From Clostridium folliculivorans (GTDB taxonomy: Bacteria; Bacillota; Clostridia; Clostridiales; Clostridiaceae): DNA of 64,000 nt. Shown piece after piece: positions 8,915-17,778 of this stretch (position 1 is its first letter; each line of letters begins with the position of its first letter). The notes below the pieces were generated by a model. It had not been told where the DNA came from, made no database searches, and saw only the letters and a list, made by a program, of their open reading frames with translations. The stretch is from NCBI RefSeq assembly GCF_024341905.1, contig NZ_BQXY01000003.1, positions 389,477 through 453,476 of the forward strand, given 5' to 3'. A program made the position numbers and the translations under genes.

Positions 8915-10909
8915 TTAATCCCAAAATACTTCTATTTTATCACCTTCGTTTAACTTATCTGTATAAGCTGCACTATATCCATTTAACAGAAGATTAAGTC
9001 TGCCTTTTACAGCTGTCAAGTCAAACTCAATATAATTGAATATATCTACAAAAACATATTCCCTCTTACCTTTGAGTTCCTTCGGTTCACCATTTGCAAA
9101 CACCTTAATTGTTATTCCTAAATCTTTTGGTTTATCATGTTGTTCAGTAGTAGAATTAATATTAGTTTTTTCTTCTACTATACATATTCTATCACCATTT
9201 TTTATTTCGTATGCCTCGTTTTGCAATTCACCATTTACATTTAAATTTATTTCATCAGCTAAGTTTAATATGTATTTTTTAATTCCTTTTAAAGTTCTTG
9301 GATATGTAATCTTTACTTCATCATTATTTTTAATAATAGAATCAATGCTTACCTTATCTCCATTTATCTGTATTATAGGTTCTACTGTAATAAGCTTATC
9401 ATTGAAATAACATGTTATATCTTCTAAATCAGTTAAATAATCTATAATCTTAGGAGCTGCATCTTTACCTTCTTGTGCATACTCAATGGTTATCTTATCA
9501 CCATCTACAATTAAATCTTCTAATGTTGCATCTTCACCATTTAATTTTATTTTTGCATTAGTTCCGAGCTGTCCAAAGGCCATTCTTTTAGAACCGTTTA
9601 TTGTAAATCTTATATTTTTGCCGTTTTTGCCCATTAAGATCTTAGGATTTATATCTGCATGAAGTAAAACATCCATTACGTTATGCTTATGAGAGTTAAA
9701 TAAACTTATCAACGTATCATTTAAAGAAACATCAATGAAATTATGCCCTAGACTTTTAATTGATAATAAGGCTATACCGAGCACTGTGACTCCTGAACTT
9801 CCTGGTGTCAAATCGGTACATACACAATCAGTTACAGCATCACGTCCCTTTATACCAATCCTTTGTATAGGTATATTTAGCTTTTCACTGATTAATTCCT
9901 TTAAATATGGAGTATGTGCTCCACCTCCGACTAAAAATACAGCACTTGGTGCCTTAGAACCATTTAAATCAATTATTTTTCTTGAAACTTCTTCTGCTAT
10001 TTTTTGAACAATAGGCTCAGCTAACTTATTTATTTCTTCACTGCTTACACTGTTTTCAAAGCCAATAATATCTGTATAAGCTACCTGTTCCTTTTCAGTC
10101 GCCTCTTTTTTCATTCTTTCCGCTGTATTAAAATCCACAAGATATGCTTGAGCGATAGCTTCTGTAACCTCATCACCTGCTTGAGGAACCATTCCATAAG
10201 CAGTTACACTTTCTTTATTACAGATAGCTATATCTGATGTTCCAGCTCCTACATCCACTAGTGCAATATTGAGAAGTCTTAAGTTTTTAGGAACTACCGC
10301 TTCCATAGCTGCAATAGGTTCTAGCGTCATATTTACAACATTTAAACTTACCTTATTCATAACAGAATAAAGACTGTCCACTACAGACCTAGGTAAGAAA
10401 GTTGAAATTACCTCTACAGCTACATTCTCCCCCTTATGTCCTAAAAGATTCGAAATAACATAGCCATTTAAATAATAATTTTTCACACTATAGCCTACGC
10501 AGTATAACTTGCCATCAGTTGTCTTATTTATTTCTTCCTCAGCCTTTAATACTGCCGTCATCTCAAGGCTTCTTAGAGTGTCTTTTGTTATCTCTTCATC
10601 ATTTAAATCCATTTCCCCTTTACTTTCTACTGTTCTGAGGAATCTACCAGCAGCTGCAATAGCAACTTCTTTTAGTTTGAAACCAAGTTCTTCTTCTAGT
10701 TCTCTCTTTACTTGACTAACCCCTGCTGCTACTAAATTTATATCGTGAATCTGTCCATCCACCATGGCTCTTTCATCATGTTCTAAGAATCTTTCGCATA
10801 CAACATGAAACTTTTTATCCTTAACTATCCCCACTGTTGCTTTAATAGTTCTTGTCCCAATATCTAAAGAAAATATGACATCCTGTTCAACAATATTATC
10901 TATAATCAT
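8915..10909 (-). CDS. FtsA-like actin-fold ATPase with long C-terminal extension
   Basis: 664 aa, much longer than FtsA (about 420). The N-terminal half has the actin-fold nucleotide motifs: FSLDIGTRTIKATVG (13-27, phosphate 1), NIALVDVGAGTSDIA near 215 (phosphate 2) and APSAVFLVGGGAHTPYLKEL near 320 (adenosine). The SHS2-like segment includes MVDGQIHDI. The region after about residue 390 is a run of small beta-rich repeats with phrases like INGDKVSIDSIIKNNDEVKITYP and VNGELQNEAYEIKNGDRI, resembling ubiquitin-like or S4-like folds. No FtsA amphipathic membrane helix is seen at the C-terminus and ftsZ is not adjacent. Similar long proteins are annotated 'cell division protein FtsA' in clostridia; a division role is inference. 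Confidence 0.8.
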   Translation of the reverse strand: MIIDNIVEQDVIFSLDIGTRTIKATVGIVKDKKFHVVCERFLEHDERAMVDGQIHDINLVAAGVSQVKRELEEELGFKLKEVAIAAAGRFLRTVESKGEMDLNDEEITKDTLRSLEMTAVLKAEEEINKTTDGKLYCVGYSVKNYYLNGYVISNLLGHKGENVAVEVISTFLPRSVVDSLYSVMNKVSLNVVNMTLEPIAAMEAVVPKNLRLLNIALVDVGAGTSDIAICNKESVTAYGMVPQAGDEVTEAIAQAYLVDFNTAERMKKEATEKEQVAYTDIIGFENSVSSEEINKLAEPIVQKIAEEVSRKIIDLNGSKAPSAVFLVGGGAHTPYLKELISEKLNIPIQRIGIKGRDAVTDCVCTDLTPGSSGVTVLGIALLSIKSLGHNFIDVSLNDTLISLFNSHKHNVMDVLLHADINPKILMGKNGKNIRFTINGSKRMAFGQLGTNAKIKLNGEDATLEDLIVDGDKITIEYAQEGKDAAPKIIDYLTDLEDITCYFNDKLITVEPIIQINGDKVSIDSIIKNNDEVKITYPRTLKGIKKYILNLADEINLNVNGELQNEAYEIKNGDRICIVEEKTNINSTTEQHDKPKDLGITIKVFANGEPKELKGKREYVFVDIFNYIEFDLTAVKGRLNLLLNGYSAAYTDKLNEGDKIEVFWD

Positions 10910-10936
10910 ATTGACCCCTCTTACGTTAAAATCTAA

Positions 10937-10964
10937 AGGCTCACATTCTACTGAACATGAGCCT
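10937..10964 (-). terminator. hairpin upstream of the FtsA-like gene
   Basis: AGGCTCA and TGAGCCT enclose a 14-nt loop. On the minus strand it lies 28-55 bases before the FtsA-like start codon and is followed by TTTAGATTTTA, so it may be a weak terminator for the upstream region or a leader hairpin. Confidence 0.35.
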
Positions 10965-11086
10965 ATACTTAATTAAAATTATATTATAAATTTGTCAACT
11001 GAACAACGCTTACTTTTGCTGATTAATAGTAAAGTTTGTTGAAAGTGGCATTTTTAAAGTGTATTATGCTAATTATTTATTTTATG

Positions 11087-11245
11087 GAAGCTATTAAAGC
11101 ATCATGTTGAAATTAAGTGGTTAGTCATCCAATGCTCTTTAGGTGAATAATTCTATAGTTAAACTTATATTTTTAGGTTTAGAGTTATTCATCCTTAATG
11201 TGCTTACACAAAGAATTAATTTCAACAACATTCTTAAATATAGTC
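11087..11245 (-). mobile_element. MITE-like element, family I, copy 3 (159 bp)
   Basis: Left end GAAGCTATTAAAGCATCATG followed by TTGAAATTAAGTGGTTAG; right end TTTCAACAACATTCTTAAATATAGTC shown in short: it is the complement of the GGCTATGTTTAAG terminus with changes. Flanks ATTTTATG (11079-11086) and ATTTTATA (11246-11253) match at 7 of 8 bases. Internally it has the TGAATAATTCTA / TAGAGTTATTCA hairpin that also occurs in copy 5 but is absent from copy 1. It fills most of the gap between the FtsA-like gene and the next gene. Confidence 0.75.
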
Positions 11246-11274
11246 ATTTTATAAAAAGCAAATCCCCCTATATT

Positions 11275-11757
11275 CTATCCACCAGCGAATTGATTCCCTA
11301 CTGATTTTTGTATCATATCCTTAATTTCTTTATTTTCTCCTACATAAAGTACGATTATACTTCCACTTTTATAAATATGAGGAATAGATACCCAATCAAC
11401 AAATGCATTTCCTACAATAGCGCCATCACTTCTTATTGTCTTTACATCCGCTGCCATCTGATCACTATTTTTATACTCATATACATTAACAAATTCTTCA
11501 TTTATATTTATTGCTGTCGCTTCACCTTTTAAAAACGTATTGCTACCTTTTGTTATAGCTTTGATTTTAATCCCGGCTTTCTCTAAGTGTTCGATAAATT
11601 CCTTGCAACTTTCAGCTTTAAGTTCTACTATAGTCTTTTTTTCAATTAAAGCTTTATCGATTGAATTGTTAGCTATAGGCTTTTCTATAAAACCTATAAG
11701 TAATAGCACTGCAACTGCAAATATACTTACAGGAATTATTCCCTTCCTCACAGACAT
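11275..11757 (-). CDS. single-pass membrane-anchored hypothetical protein
   Basis: 160 aa from an ATG placed 5 nt after GAGG; an in-frame TTG 12 bases upstream and a GTG 6 bases downstream are alternative starts. One membrane segment at about residues 6-24 (IIPVSIFAVAVLLLIGFI), then an extracytoplasmic domain of about 130 residues with alternating strands and helices (KGEATAININEEFVNVYEYKN, then SIPHIYKSGSIIVLYVGENK). The end of that domain, which reports a value 'IIVLYVG..', resembles clostridial lipoprotein-like proteins that monitor conductance of unknown ligands, but I do not recognise the family. Monocistronic. Confidence 0.7.
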   Translation of the reverse strand: MSVRKGIIPVSIFAVAVLLLIGFIEKPIANNSIDKALIEKKTIVELKAESCKEFIEHLEKAGIKIKAITKGSNTFLKGEATAININEEFVNVYEYKNSDQMAADVKTIRSDGAIVGNAFVDWVSIPHIYKSGSIIVLYVGENKEIKDMIQKSVGNQFAGG

Positions 11758-11879
11758 GCCCCCCCTCAAATTTAAATTATCTAATTCTTACTAAGTTTTT
11801 AAAACTATAAATATTAAAAATAAATAGTAAAAAGTACTTTAGTTACGCTAAATTCAGAGATAACAATGATTGTATGCTA

Positions 11880-12356
11880 TTACCAAAGAAAATTATGCTC
11901 TTTCAACTTAGCTTTCTTACCACCATACCAATACCCAGTAAAACAGGATAATAAACCTAACGGAGATGTTATTACCATTAAAATAGGTATATCTATACTC
12001 AATCTAACTGATTCAAGAAAAATGTATCTAAATCCATATAGTGGACCTCCATACCATATATAGAAAGGAAACAACACTGCCTGAATCAATTCATTATTAG
12101 CAAAAGCCAAAATAGCTATAGCAGAAATGATGTTTATTCCCCAATACACTACTATAAATTTTATATATTTCTTTTGTTGAACTTTTCCAAAGTGAAAACT
12201 AAATAGTAACCATGCTAATAGAAAGATTATTGAAATAGAAAGATTGAAACTACTATAGCTGTAGCCTTTATAAAATTCTGCCCACTGAAAATATAAGGCA
12301 AGATATGTTATTACAGATGTAAATAGACTTATAATTGCTATTCGCTTTTTACTCAA
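11880..12356 (-). CDS. four-helix membrane protein, unknown function
   Basis: 158 aa. I chose the TTG at 12356 because GAGG lies 8 nt upstream; the in-frame GTG at 12365 overlaps that ribosome binding site. Four predicted membrane helices (about 6-24, 36-56, 66-86, 116-140). The loop before the last helix holds an aromatic run, PFYIWYGGPLYGFRY, and the C-terminus is basic (YGGKKAKLKEHNFLW). No enzyme motif is visible. It stands alone between a small membrane-protein gene and a repeat-rich gap. Confidence 0.65.
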   Translation of the reverse strand: MSKKRIAIISLFTSVITYLALYFQWAEFYKGYSYSSFNLSISIIFLLAWLLFSFHFGKVQQKKYIKFIVVYWGINIISAIAILAFANNELIQAVLFPFYIWYGGPLYGFRYIFLESVRLSIDIPILMVITSPLGLLSCFTGYWYGGKKAKLKEHNFLW

Positions 12357-12503
12357 TAAAATCACCTCAACAGTTTGATTTGCTTAACTGATAAATCTAG
12401 TGATATGAATGTACCACTTCGTAATATATACGAATATAAAAATTTAAAAGTTCGCCTTCATAACACTTAATTTCAGAAAATCCTTTAAACATAGCTAAAA
12501 TAG

Positions 12504-12540
12504 ATACCAGTAAACATTATTGCTAGATGTTTACTGGTAT
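12504..12540 (+). repeat. 14-bp perfect inverted repeat, terminator-like
   Basis: ATACCAGTAAACAT and ATGTTTACTGGTAT separated by 9 nt, followed by TTTATG. It looks like an intrinsic terminator on the plus strand, yet no plus-strand gene lies upstream; it may end a small RNA. Confidence 0.6.
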
Positions 12541-12606
12541 TTTATGAGATGTGAAAGAAACTAGAGCTATAAGCAAAGATATTACTATAATAAAAGCCTT
12601 CTATCA

Positions 12607-12671
12607 TGTATTAAATAAATGTTGTTACTGCTAACGGACAAGCTATAAAATAACAACATTTATTTAATACA
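12607..12671. repeat. 21-bp perfect inverted repeat
   Basis: TGTATTAAATAAATGTTGTTA at 12607-12627 pairs fully with 12651-12671 across a 23-nt loop; pairing continues imperfectly outward (CTTCTATCA against the TAAGCTAATAG side). No U-tract follows, so it is not an ordinary terminator. Confidence 0.7.
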
Positions 12672-12724
12672 TAAGCTAATAGTATAAATTATATACACAT
12701 ACTAGTTCAAATTTATAAGATATG

Positions 12725-12800
12725 GATGTACCACTTCGTAATAAAATATATTATTTTTAAATTCTCTCACCAGAAGCCGTGAGAGTTTTAAAAATTGGAC
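12725..12800 (+). repeat. family II repeat, partial copy
   Basis: Begins GATGTACCACTTCGTAATAA and continues with a CTCTCAC/GTGAGAG hairpin then GTTTTAAAAATTGG. It aligns with the reverse complement of 46720-46817 (GATGTACAACTTCGTCATAA, AAATTCTC, CAGAA, GAG, AGTTTT, AAAAT). The far end is lost. Confidence 0.55.
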
Positions 12801-12952
12801 AATAAGGTAAAAAATAAGGTTGCAATCTCCAATTAAATATATATTTCTTGGAGCTAATTGGTTGTAAATGATATAATTACAAGTAATTAACTATAGATAA
12901 GAAAAACTATAGATTAGAACTATTATATAATTTGAAAATGGAGGAAGCAGTA

Positions 12953-13147
12953 TTGGAGAAGTTTGTTAATCTTATAATTCAATCAGTTGCATATTTTGGA
13001 ATTGTTTTATTGATATTTTTTATTTCAAGAAAGCTTGGCATTAATTCAGATTCATCTATATGGTCATTGGCGATTGGTTCAACTATTGGTTGGATTATAG
13101 TGCAAGGAATATCTACAATCAAAAAGAAAAAGAAGTATAATAAATAG
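12953..13147 (+). CDS. small membrane protein, unknown
   Basis: 64 aa from TTG, which follows GGAGG by 8 nt (the ATG inside GGAGG's own codons at 12938 is unlikely to be used). Two hydrophobic stretches (about 4-24, FVNLIIQSVAYFGIVLLIFFI, and 36-53, SLAIGSTIGWIIVQGIST) flank SRKLGINSDSS, and the C-terminus is a lysine run (KKKKKYNK). The double-pass topology with a basic tail is seen in many small proteins of unknown role. It is the only plus-strand gene in this area and follows the hairpin-rich repeat segment. Confidence 0.55.
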   Translation: MEKFVNLIIQSVAYFGIVLLIFFISRKLGINSDSSIWSLAIGSTIGWIIVQGISTIKKKKKYNK

Positions 13148-13271
13148 TTGCTGTATTTCGCCATGTTCTTATAAATAAAAAAGAATAATTACTTAAAACA
13201 TCGCATTACTCAAAAAGAATACTGAGGTGTTCTTACGTTTCAATACAAAAATATTTTAATTATAATAAAAC

Positions 13272-13293
13272 AGGCAACCTTCTGTGGTTGCCT
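13272..13293. terminator. intrinsic terminator
   Basis: AGGCAACC and GGTTGCCT with a 6-nt loop. On the minus strand it is followed by GTTTTATT and lies 47 bases after the VanZ-family gene; on the plus strand AATATTTT follows, so it may serve the small membrane protein too. Confidence 0.7.
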
Positions 13294-13339
13294 AATATTT
13301 TCATCTGTAATCAACAGCTTTTTAAAACATAGGATATAA

Positions 13340-14221
13340 TTAAAGAGTCTTTTTCCACTTAATCTTATATATAAAATAACCTAATAAAACCCCTAACATA
13401 CCTACCAGCATGTCATCCACATCAAACCAAATACCGTGAATAGACATACCTGTTAAAGCCAGAACTGCCTCTGCAATAGAAAATCCCATATAGACTATTA
13501 CACCTAGTAGTAAACTCTTCTTTAAAGTTCTAAACTTAGGCCAAAGCATTGGTGCTAAAATTCCTAAAGGAATATATCTTATAAAGATCTTAAAGAATCT
13601 TCTTACAATTATAAATGTAGTTAATCCTCTATTACTCATACCAATTATATTTTCTGGTAGGTTAATGAGAGGTATTACATTTACGGAATAGGTTATATTC
13701 CTATATAAATCTGGATAACTATTCATTGGAAATATTGAGGTTCCAACAAGGAATAGAATATAAATAAAAAGTAGCAATACCAACAATTCTTTTTTTAAAT
13801 CAATCCTTTGATTTAACTTTATAACATTATTTAATTTTGTAGATGCTATAATTATATAAACTGGTATTGCAAATGCAAGTATAGTACCTTTTAGATTAAC
13901 TGTAGCACCATTTTGATTTACTGCTATTACTATAAATACAAAAAGCAATACTATAACTGCTACTGATGCCCACACAGCAGTATTAAGTGTCTTTTTAGTT
14001 ATAGGTATTACTGAGGACAACTCAGATTTAATTTGTGGAATCTCTCCAAACCTACTAATAGCAATCCTTATACTTTCCTCTTCACTTTTTCCTTCTTTCT
14101 TAAGCTCTTCAACCGTTTCAATTAAGTGAAACTTCATTTCACTTTTCATATCTTCCACTTCATCAGAATTATAATCTGCATTTTTATATATAGAATCTAT
14201 GTATTTATCTATCTCTCTCAC
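13340..14221 (-). CDS. VanZ-family membrane protein with N-terminal HAAS/DUF1700-like domain
   Basis: 293 aa. Residues 1-70 (MREIDKYIDSIYKNADYNSDEVEDMKSEMKFHLIETVEEL...SEEESIRIAISRFG) match the cytosolic helical domain common in membrane proteins paired with PadR regulators (HAAS/permease-prefix/DUF1700 type). The rest has about 7 membrane helices with a VanZ-like pattern: SVNVIPLINLPENIIGMSNRGL, then IPLGILAPMLWP, then FDVDDMLVGMLGVLLGY. VanZ relatives are linked to teicoplanin-type resistance in some species, but most are of unknown function. It starts 2 bases after the PadR regulator gene ends, so regulator and target membrane protein form one unit. Confidence 0.8.
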   Translation of the reverse strand: MREIDKYIDSIYKNADYNSDEVEDMKSEMKFHLIETVEELKKEGKSEEESIRIAISRFGEIPQIKSELSSVIPITKKTLNTAVWASVAVIVLLFVFIVIAVNQNGATVNLKGTILAFAIPVYIIIASTKLNNVIKLNQRIDLKKELLVLLLFIYILFLVGTSIFPMNSYPDLYRNITYSVNVIPLINLPENIIGMSNRGLTTFIIVRRFFKIFIRYIPLGILAPMLWPKFRTLKKSLLLGVIVYMGFSIAEAVLALTGMSIHGIWFDVDDMLVGMLGVLLGYFIYKIKWKKTL

Positions 14222-14223
14222 CC

Positions 14224-14565
14224 TTATACCTCCTCAAAAAAAAGATTTAATATATCTCTAAAAAACACCCATTCTTCTTTTTTACTCTTAAGATATTCAA
14301 TCCCCGCATCTGTTATCTTATGATATCTTCTTCTTCCACCACTACTTTCTCCATCATCCCAATAAGTAGTTACAAGTCCATTGTTCTCTAGTCTTTTTAG
14401 TACCACATACATAGTTCCTTCTTTAATCTCAAAGCTTTCCTTGCTTGTTGTACGTATTCTCTTTGCTATCTCATAGCCATATAGATCTTCACTTTTCAAA
14501 AGTGTAAGTATGATACTTTCTATATAGCCTTTAATCATTTCTTTATTTAATTCCAAAAAATCCAC
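14224..14565 (-). CDS. PadR family transcriptional regulator
   Basis: 113 aa, with a winged helix covering nearly the whole protein: ILTLLKSEDLYGYEIAKRI (19-37), the recognition region TMYVVLKRLENNGLVTTYW (52-70) and the wing SGGRRRYHKITDAG (75-88). The C-terminal helix is short, as in PadR subfamily 2. Such regulators usually repress their own operon, here with the VanZ-like gene 2 bases downstream. AT-rich sequence with TACTTTATAGTATAG lies upstream of the start and could hold the operator, but I cannot show a clear palindrome. Ribosome binding site AGGAGGTGG. Confidence 0.92.
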   Translation of the reverse strand: MDFLELNKEMIKGYIESIILTLLKSEDLYGYEIAKRIRTTSKESFEIKEGTMYVVLKRLENNGLVTTYWDDGESSGGRRRYHKITDAGIEYLKSKKEEWVFFRDILNLFFEEV

Positions 14566-14652
14566 CTCCTTGTAAATTATACCATATATTACTCTATACT
14601 ATAAAGTACCTTATAGCATAAAATATAAATTTCTATTTTTATAATAAAAAAA

Positions 14653-14688
14653 TTAAAAGGTACCTCTTTGTTTAGAAGTACCTTTTAA
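14653..14688. terminator. hairpin between the PadR gene and 14.9 kb, terminator-like
   Basis: TTAAAAGGTAC and GTACCTTTTAA enclose 14 nt. It is an 11-bp perfect stem, A/T-flanked, able to act on either strand, and separates the small ORF region at 14.75-15.2 kb from the PadR operon. Confidence 0.55.
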
Positions 14689-14750
14689 AACACAATAAAT
14701 TCTTCACTGTATTTACTTATAATAATCATCATTATAATTATGTTGATCAA

Positions 14751-14900
14751 TTATGAACCTATCAATGTGCCCCACGTCTTTTTATCTAAAATTTTTCCCA
14801 CGCTTTTGTATACAAGTGACCCAATTAAGATGGTTACCACAGAAAATATTAAAATATATATAATCTGCTGATAAAAAACTATGGAACCTAAAAACTTCAC
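14751..14900 (-). CDS. possible 49-aa single-pass membrane peptide or gene remnant
   Basis: A GTG-started frame too short for ordinary ORF calling: MKFLGSIVFYQQIIYILIFS... with one strong membrane segment (about 7-30), then a polar tail YKSVGKILDKKTW. No convincing ribosome binding site precedes the GTG, though the frame is open back to 14920 and abuts the stop of the upstream 108-aa gene, so coupled initiation is possible. It could equally be the C-terminal fragment of a decayed permease. Confidence 0.3.
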   Translation of the reverse strand: MKFLGSIVFYQQIIYILIFSVVTILIGSLVYKSVGKILDKKTWGTLIGS

Positions 14901-14916
14901 TTTTATAAAAACAATA

Positions 14917-15243
14917 TTATTTTGTAGTACCTATGCCTGAAAAACTCTTCCATGAAGCTCTTACCGGATAGATAAGCAAAAGATTTAAAATTAAAAACAG
15001 ATTATTGATGTAATCGCTTCTCATCGAAATGTGTATTATAAGTGAAATCGTTAGGCTGAAGAAATATAGATAAACGCCCCATTTCTTATATTTTAATATC
15101 CCAATTGATGAAATGAAGGTCACTAAAGAAGGTATTCCATAGACTCTTTCCATCGGCGATGCTAGATTTGCAAAAACTAAAGCTGAAAAAATCAAATTAA
15201 CTATGCCTAAGAATATTATAAATTTTCTGAACCTACTACTCAT
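14917..15243 (-). CDS. small polytopic membrane protein, unknown
   Basis: 108 aa, ATG preceded by AAGGAGTTTTTTT. Four short hydrophobic segments (about 7-27, 38-50, 55-72, 78-92) with basic loops (RFRKF, KYKKWG). The sequence MERVYGIPSLVTFISSIGILKYKKWGVYLYFFSLTIS resembles small clostridial membrane proteins without known function. No catalytic motif. It may be cotranscribed with the tiny membrane peptide that follows. Confidence 0.6.
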   Translation of the reverse strand: MSSRFRKFIIFLGIVNLIFSALVFANLASPMERVYGIPSLVTFISSIGILKYKKWGVYLYFFSLTISLIIHISMRSDYINNLFLILNLLLIYPVRASWKSFSGIGTTK

Positions 15244-15495
15244 AAAAAAACTCCTTCAATATTACGTTTAGCTTAATGTTACTATTCCTTCCATATAAAG
15301 TCAAATATAGAACACTTATCTATAAATCAAATCTATTTAATATTCCTCATAGATTTAATCAAATCGCTTTTAATCTACACTAAAGCTCCCTCTGCTGAAA
15401 AAATGTTTTCAATTTTCACTTAACCACACTTCGATTTAATCTAAAATATAAAGATAAAATTAACTGCTCCACTTCCACTACATTTTATTTATTAC

Positions 15496-17502
15496 TTATT
15501 GCTTATCAATCTTACTTATAAGCATATTTTCCACCAGTATCTTTATAGAGAACCCTCTAACCATTCCATCATCAAAAGTAATCTCAATATTATCTTCAGT
15601 TGTTCCTTTCACGGTTCCGCTACCGAAACTCTTATGGAATACTCTATCTCCTGAGTTAAATCCATAGTCTTCTCTTACAATATATTTATCAATAGATATC
15701 TCATCTAAGAATCTTGATCTACCTTTAAACTTTCCTCTTAGCATCTTTGGAGAGTAGATAAATAAGTTATCTTTTGCTCTGGTTACACCCACATAGAAAA
15801 GTCTTCTCTCTTCTTCCCCATCTTCCTCTGCGTTCTTATGTGGGATTATCTCTTCATTAACATCTATAACATATACGTTTTTAAATTCCATACCTTTTAC
15901 GCCGTGGATAGTACTTAGTATTACAGAGTCTTCTTCACTTTTTCTTATACTATTTTTAATATTTTCTTCTACAGTCTCTACATGAGCTAAGAGAGTTATT
16001 ATGGATTTAAATTCTCTGCTTATTTCTTTAAACTCCTCCACTATCTCATCTAACTCACTTATGCTTTGCTTAAACTTATCGCTATATTCTCTAAGGTGAC
16101 TATAGTATTCTAAATCAAACAATATAAAATCTATAGCACTGCTTAAGGTCATTTTATTTAAATTCGATACATCTCTTTGAAGTTCGTCCAACTTCTTTAA
16201 CTGGAATGGGTGTATATCTTCGAGTTCCATTAGTTTCTTAAAATTACTTTCCTTAACTATCGACCTGCTTACCTTTTCCAAACTTCCTTTAGATATATAT
16301 CTGAAAGGTTTATTTATCACTCTTGTAAAGCTTTCTATATCCCAAGGATCTATTGATAACTTTAAATATGCTAGAATATCCTTGCAAATAAAATGATGAA
16401 AGAAGTTATACTCTTTATCAAGAAGTTTAAAAGGAATCTTATGCCTTATTAATCCATCTATTATACTTCTTGACTCCATATTAGTTCTATATAGAATAGC
16501 ATTATCCTTATACCTATCCCCTTTATTCTTAGAACTTTCTACCTTACTTATTATATCTTCTATTTGCTCACTTTCATTAAAGGGGATAACAACCTCAAGT
16601 CTCCCGTTTTCTTGTCTAAAGTACTGTATTTTTTTATTATTTCTATTTTTATTGTTTGATATAATACTTTTTGACAAATCAACAATATTGCTAGTACTTC
16701 TATAGTTATAATTTAAGTAAAATTTCTCACCTTGCTCAAAGTTTTTATCAAACTCAACCATATATTCTGGTCTAGAACCTCTGAAGGTGTAGATACATTG
16801 ATCCTCGTCTCCCACTGCAAATACTGAATTTTGTCCATTTAGAAGCTTAAGGAGACTTATCTGAAGTTCATCGCAATCTTGAAATTCATCAACTAAAATG
16901 TATTTAAATAGATTTCTATAACCATTTAGAATCCTTGGCTCTCTCATAAAAAGTCCCAGACATCTTAGCTGCAGATCATCAAAATCCATCAGATTCCTCT
17001 GATTTTTATACTCTTCATATGCTTCATAACATTCTATAAATACATCCTTACTTATGGAAGCTTCAAATTCAACCATTGAAGTGTTGGAGGTCTTAAAAAT
17101 TGATATATTATTTAGTACCTCTTTAACCTTTTCTTCTCCAACTTCATCAAGCTTACCAAGCAAGATTTTATTTATTAGTCTATATCCATCACCTGGATTG
17201 ATTAAATCCACATTTTTTTCATGTCTTTTTAGTATCTTATAGAATAACCCATGAAAGGTACCAAAGAATGGATAGTTTCTCAAGTTACATAGCTTCATAA
17301 ATCTTTCTTTCATATTAAGAGCTGCAGCTCTAGTGAAAGTTATTACAACTATATTACTAGGATCCACCTTTTTTTCTTCTATTAAATACTTAATTCTATT
17401 TATTATAACCATAGTTTTACCACTGCCTGGAGCTGCAATAACTAAGGTATTTCTACTATTACATCTTACTGCTCTCTGTTGAAATTCATCTAAATTAGCC
17501 AA
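15496..17502 (-). CDS. UvrD/PcrA-type superfamily 1A DNA helicase
   Basis: 668 aa. All helicase motifs are visible: Q-motif region LDEFQQRAV (4-12), Walker A IAAPGSGKT (22-30), motif Ia VVITFTRAAALNMKER, motif II ILVDEFQDCDE near 205, motif III VGDEDQCIYTFRGS, motif IV YNYRS, motif V STIHGVKGMEFKNVYV and motif VI EERRLFYVGVTRAK. The C-terminus (SGDRVFHKSFGSGTVKG...ITFDDG) is the Tudor-like UvrD/PcrA C-terminal domain, which contacts RNA polymerase or DNA in relatives. It is shorter than PcrA (about 740) and has reduced 2B regions. It acts in ATP-dependent 3'-5' DNA unwinding in repair or recombination. Monocistronic. Confidence 0.92.
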   Translation of the reverse strand: MANLDEFQQRAVRCNSRNTLVIAAPGSGKTMVIINRIKYLIEEKKVDPSNIVVITFTRAAALNMKERFMKLCNLRNYPFFGTFHGLFYKILKRHEKNVDLINPGDGYRLINKILLGKLDEVGEEKVKEVLNNISIFKTSNTSMVEFEASISKDVFIECYEAYEEYKNQRNLMDFDDLQLRCLGLFMREPRILNGYRNLFKYILVDEFQDCDELQISLLKLLNGQNSVFAVGDEDQCIYTFRGSRPEYMVEFDKNFEQGEKFYLNYNYRSTSNIVDLSKSIISNNKNRNNKKIQYFRQENGRLEVVIPFNESEQIEDIISKVESSKNKGDRYKDNAILYRTNMESRSIIDGLIRHKIPFKLLDKEYNFFHHFICKDILAYLKLSIDPWDIESFTRVINKPFRYISKGSLEKVSRSIVKESNFKKLMELEDIHPFQLKKLDELQRDVSNLNKMTLSSAIDFILFDLEYYSHLREYSDKFKQSISELDEIVEEFKEISREFKSIITLLAHVETVEENIKNSIRKSEEDSVILSTIHGVKGMEFKNVYVIDVNEEIIPHKNAEEDGEEERRLFYVGVTRAKDNLFIYSPKMLRGKFKGRSRFLDEISIDKYIVREDYGFNSGDRVFHKSFGSGTVKGTTEDNIEITFDDGMVRGFSIKILVENMLISKIDKQ

Positions 17503-17778
17503 CTTATTTCCTACTTTCTAGAAATATATATAGATACACTACTTAGTTAGATTTTATTTGAAACTAGTCTACCTATAAATAAGTAAAGTATAACATTTAT
17601 TTTAAATTAGATAAACTGGCATATATTTTCCATTACTGAAATACTCTCCCCTTTTATAAATTTTGTATTTTCTATACAGTTAAAAATCTTGCGCTCAAGT
17701 CTCAGTGCTTCTCTCTATATTATTGACATTATTAATTAAAAATCAAGCTATTTCCCCTTATGAATCCTAAAAATTACT

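Larger units (their letters stand above)
12402..12743 (+). repeat. pair of direct repeats bounding a hairpin-rich, gene-free segment
   Basis: The 25-mer GATATG(A/G)ATGTACCACTTCG continuing TAATA occurs at 12402-12426 and 12719-12743 with one difference. It is the terminus of the family II repeat. The 292 bases between the copies hold two long inverted repeats (12504-12540 and 12607-12671) and no open frame of note. The whole 12366-12952 stretch appears non-coding. Confidence 0.7.

Noticed and set aside
9036..9410. plus-strand frames inside the FtsA-like gene
   Set aside because: Shadow frames of a clear minus-strand gene with actin-fold motifs.
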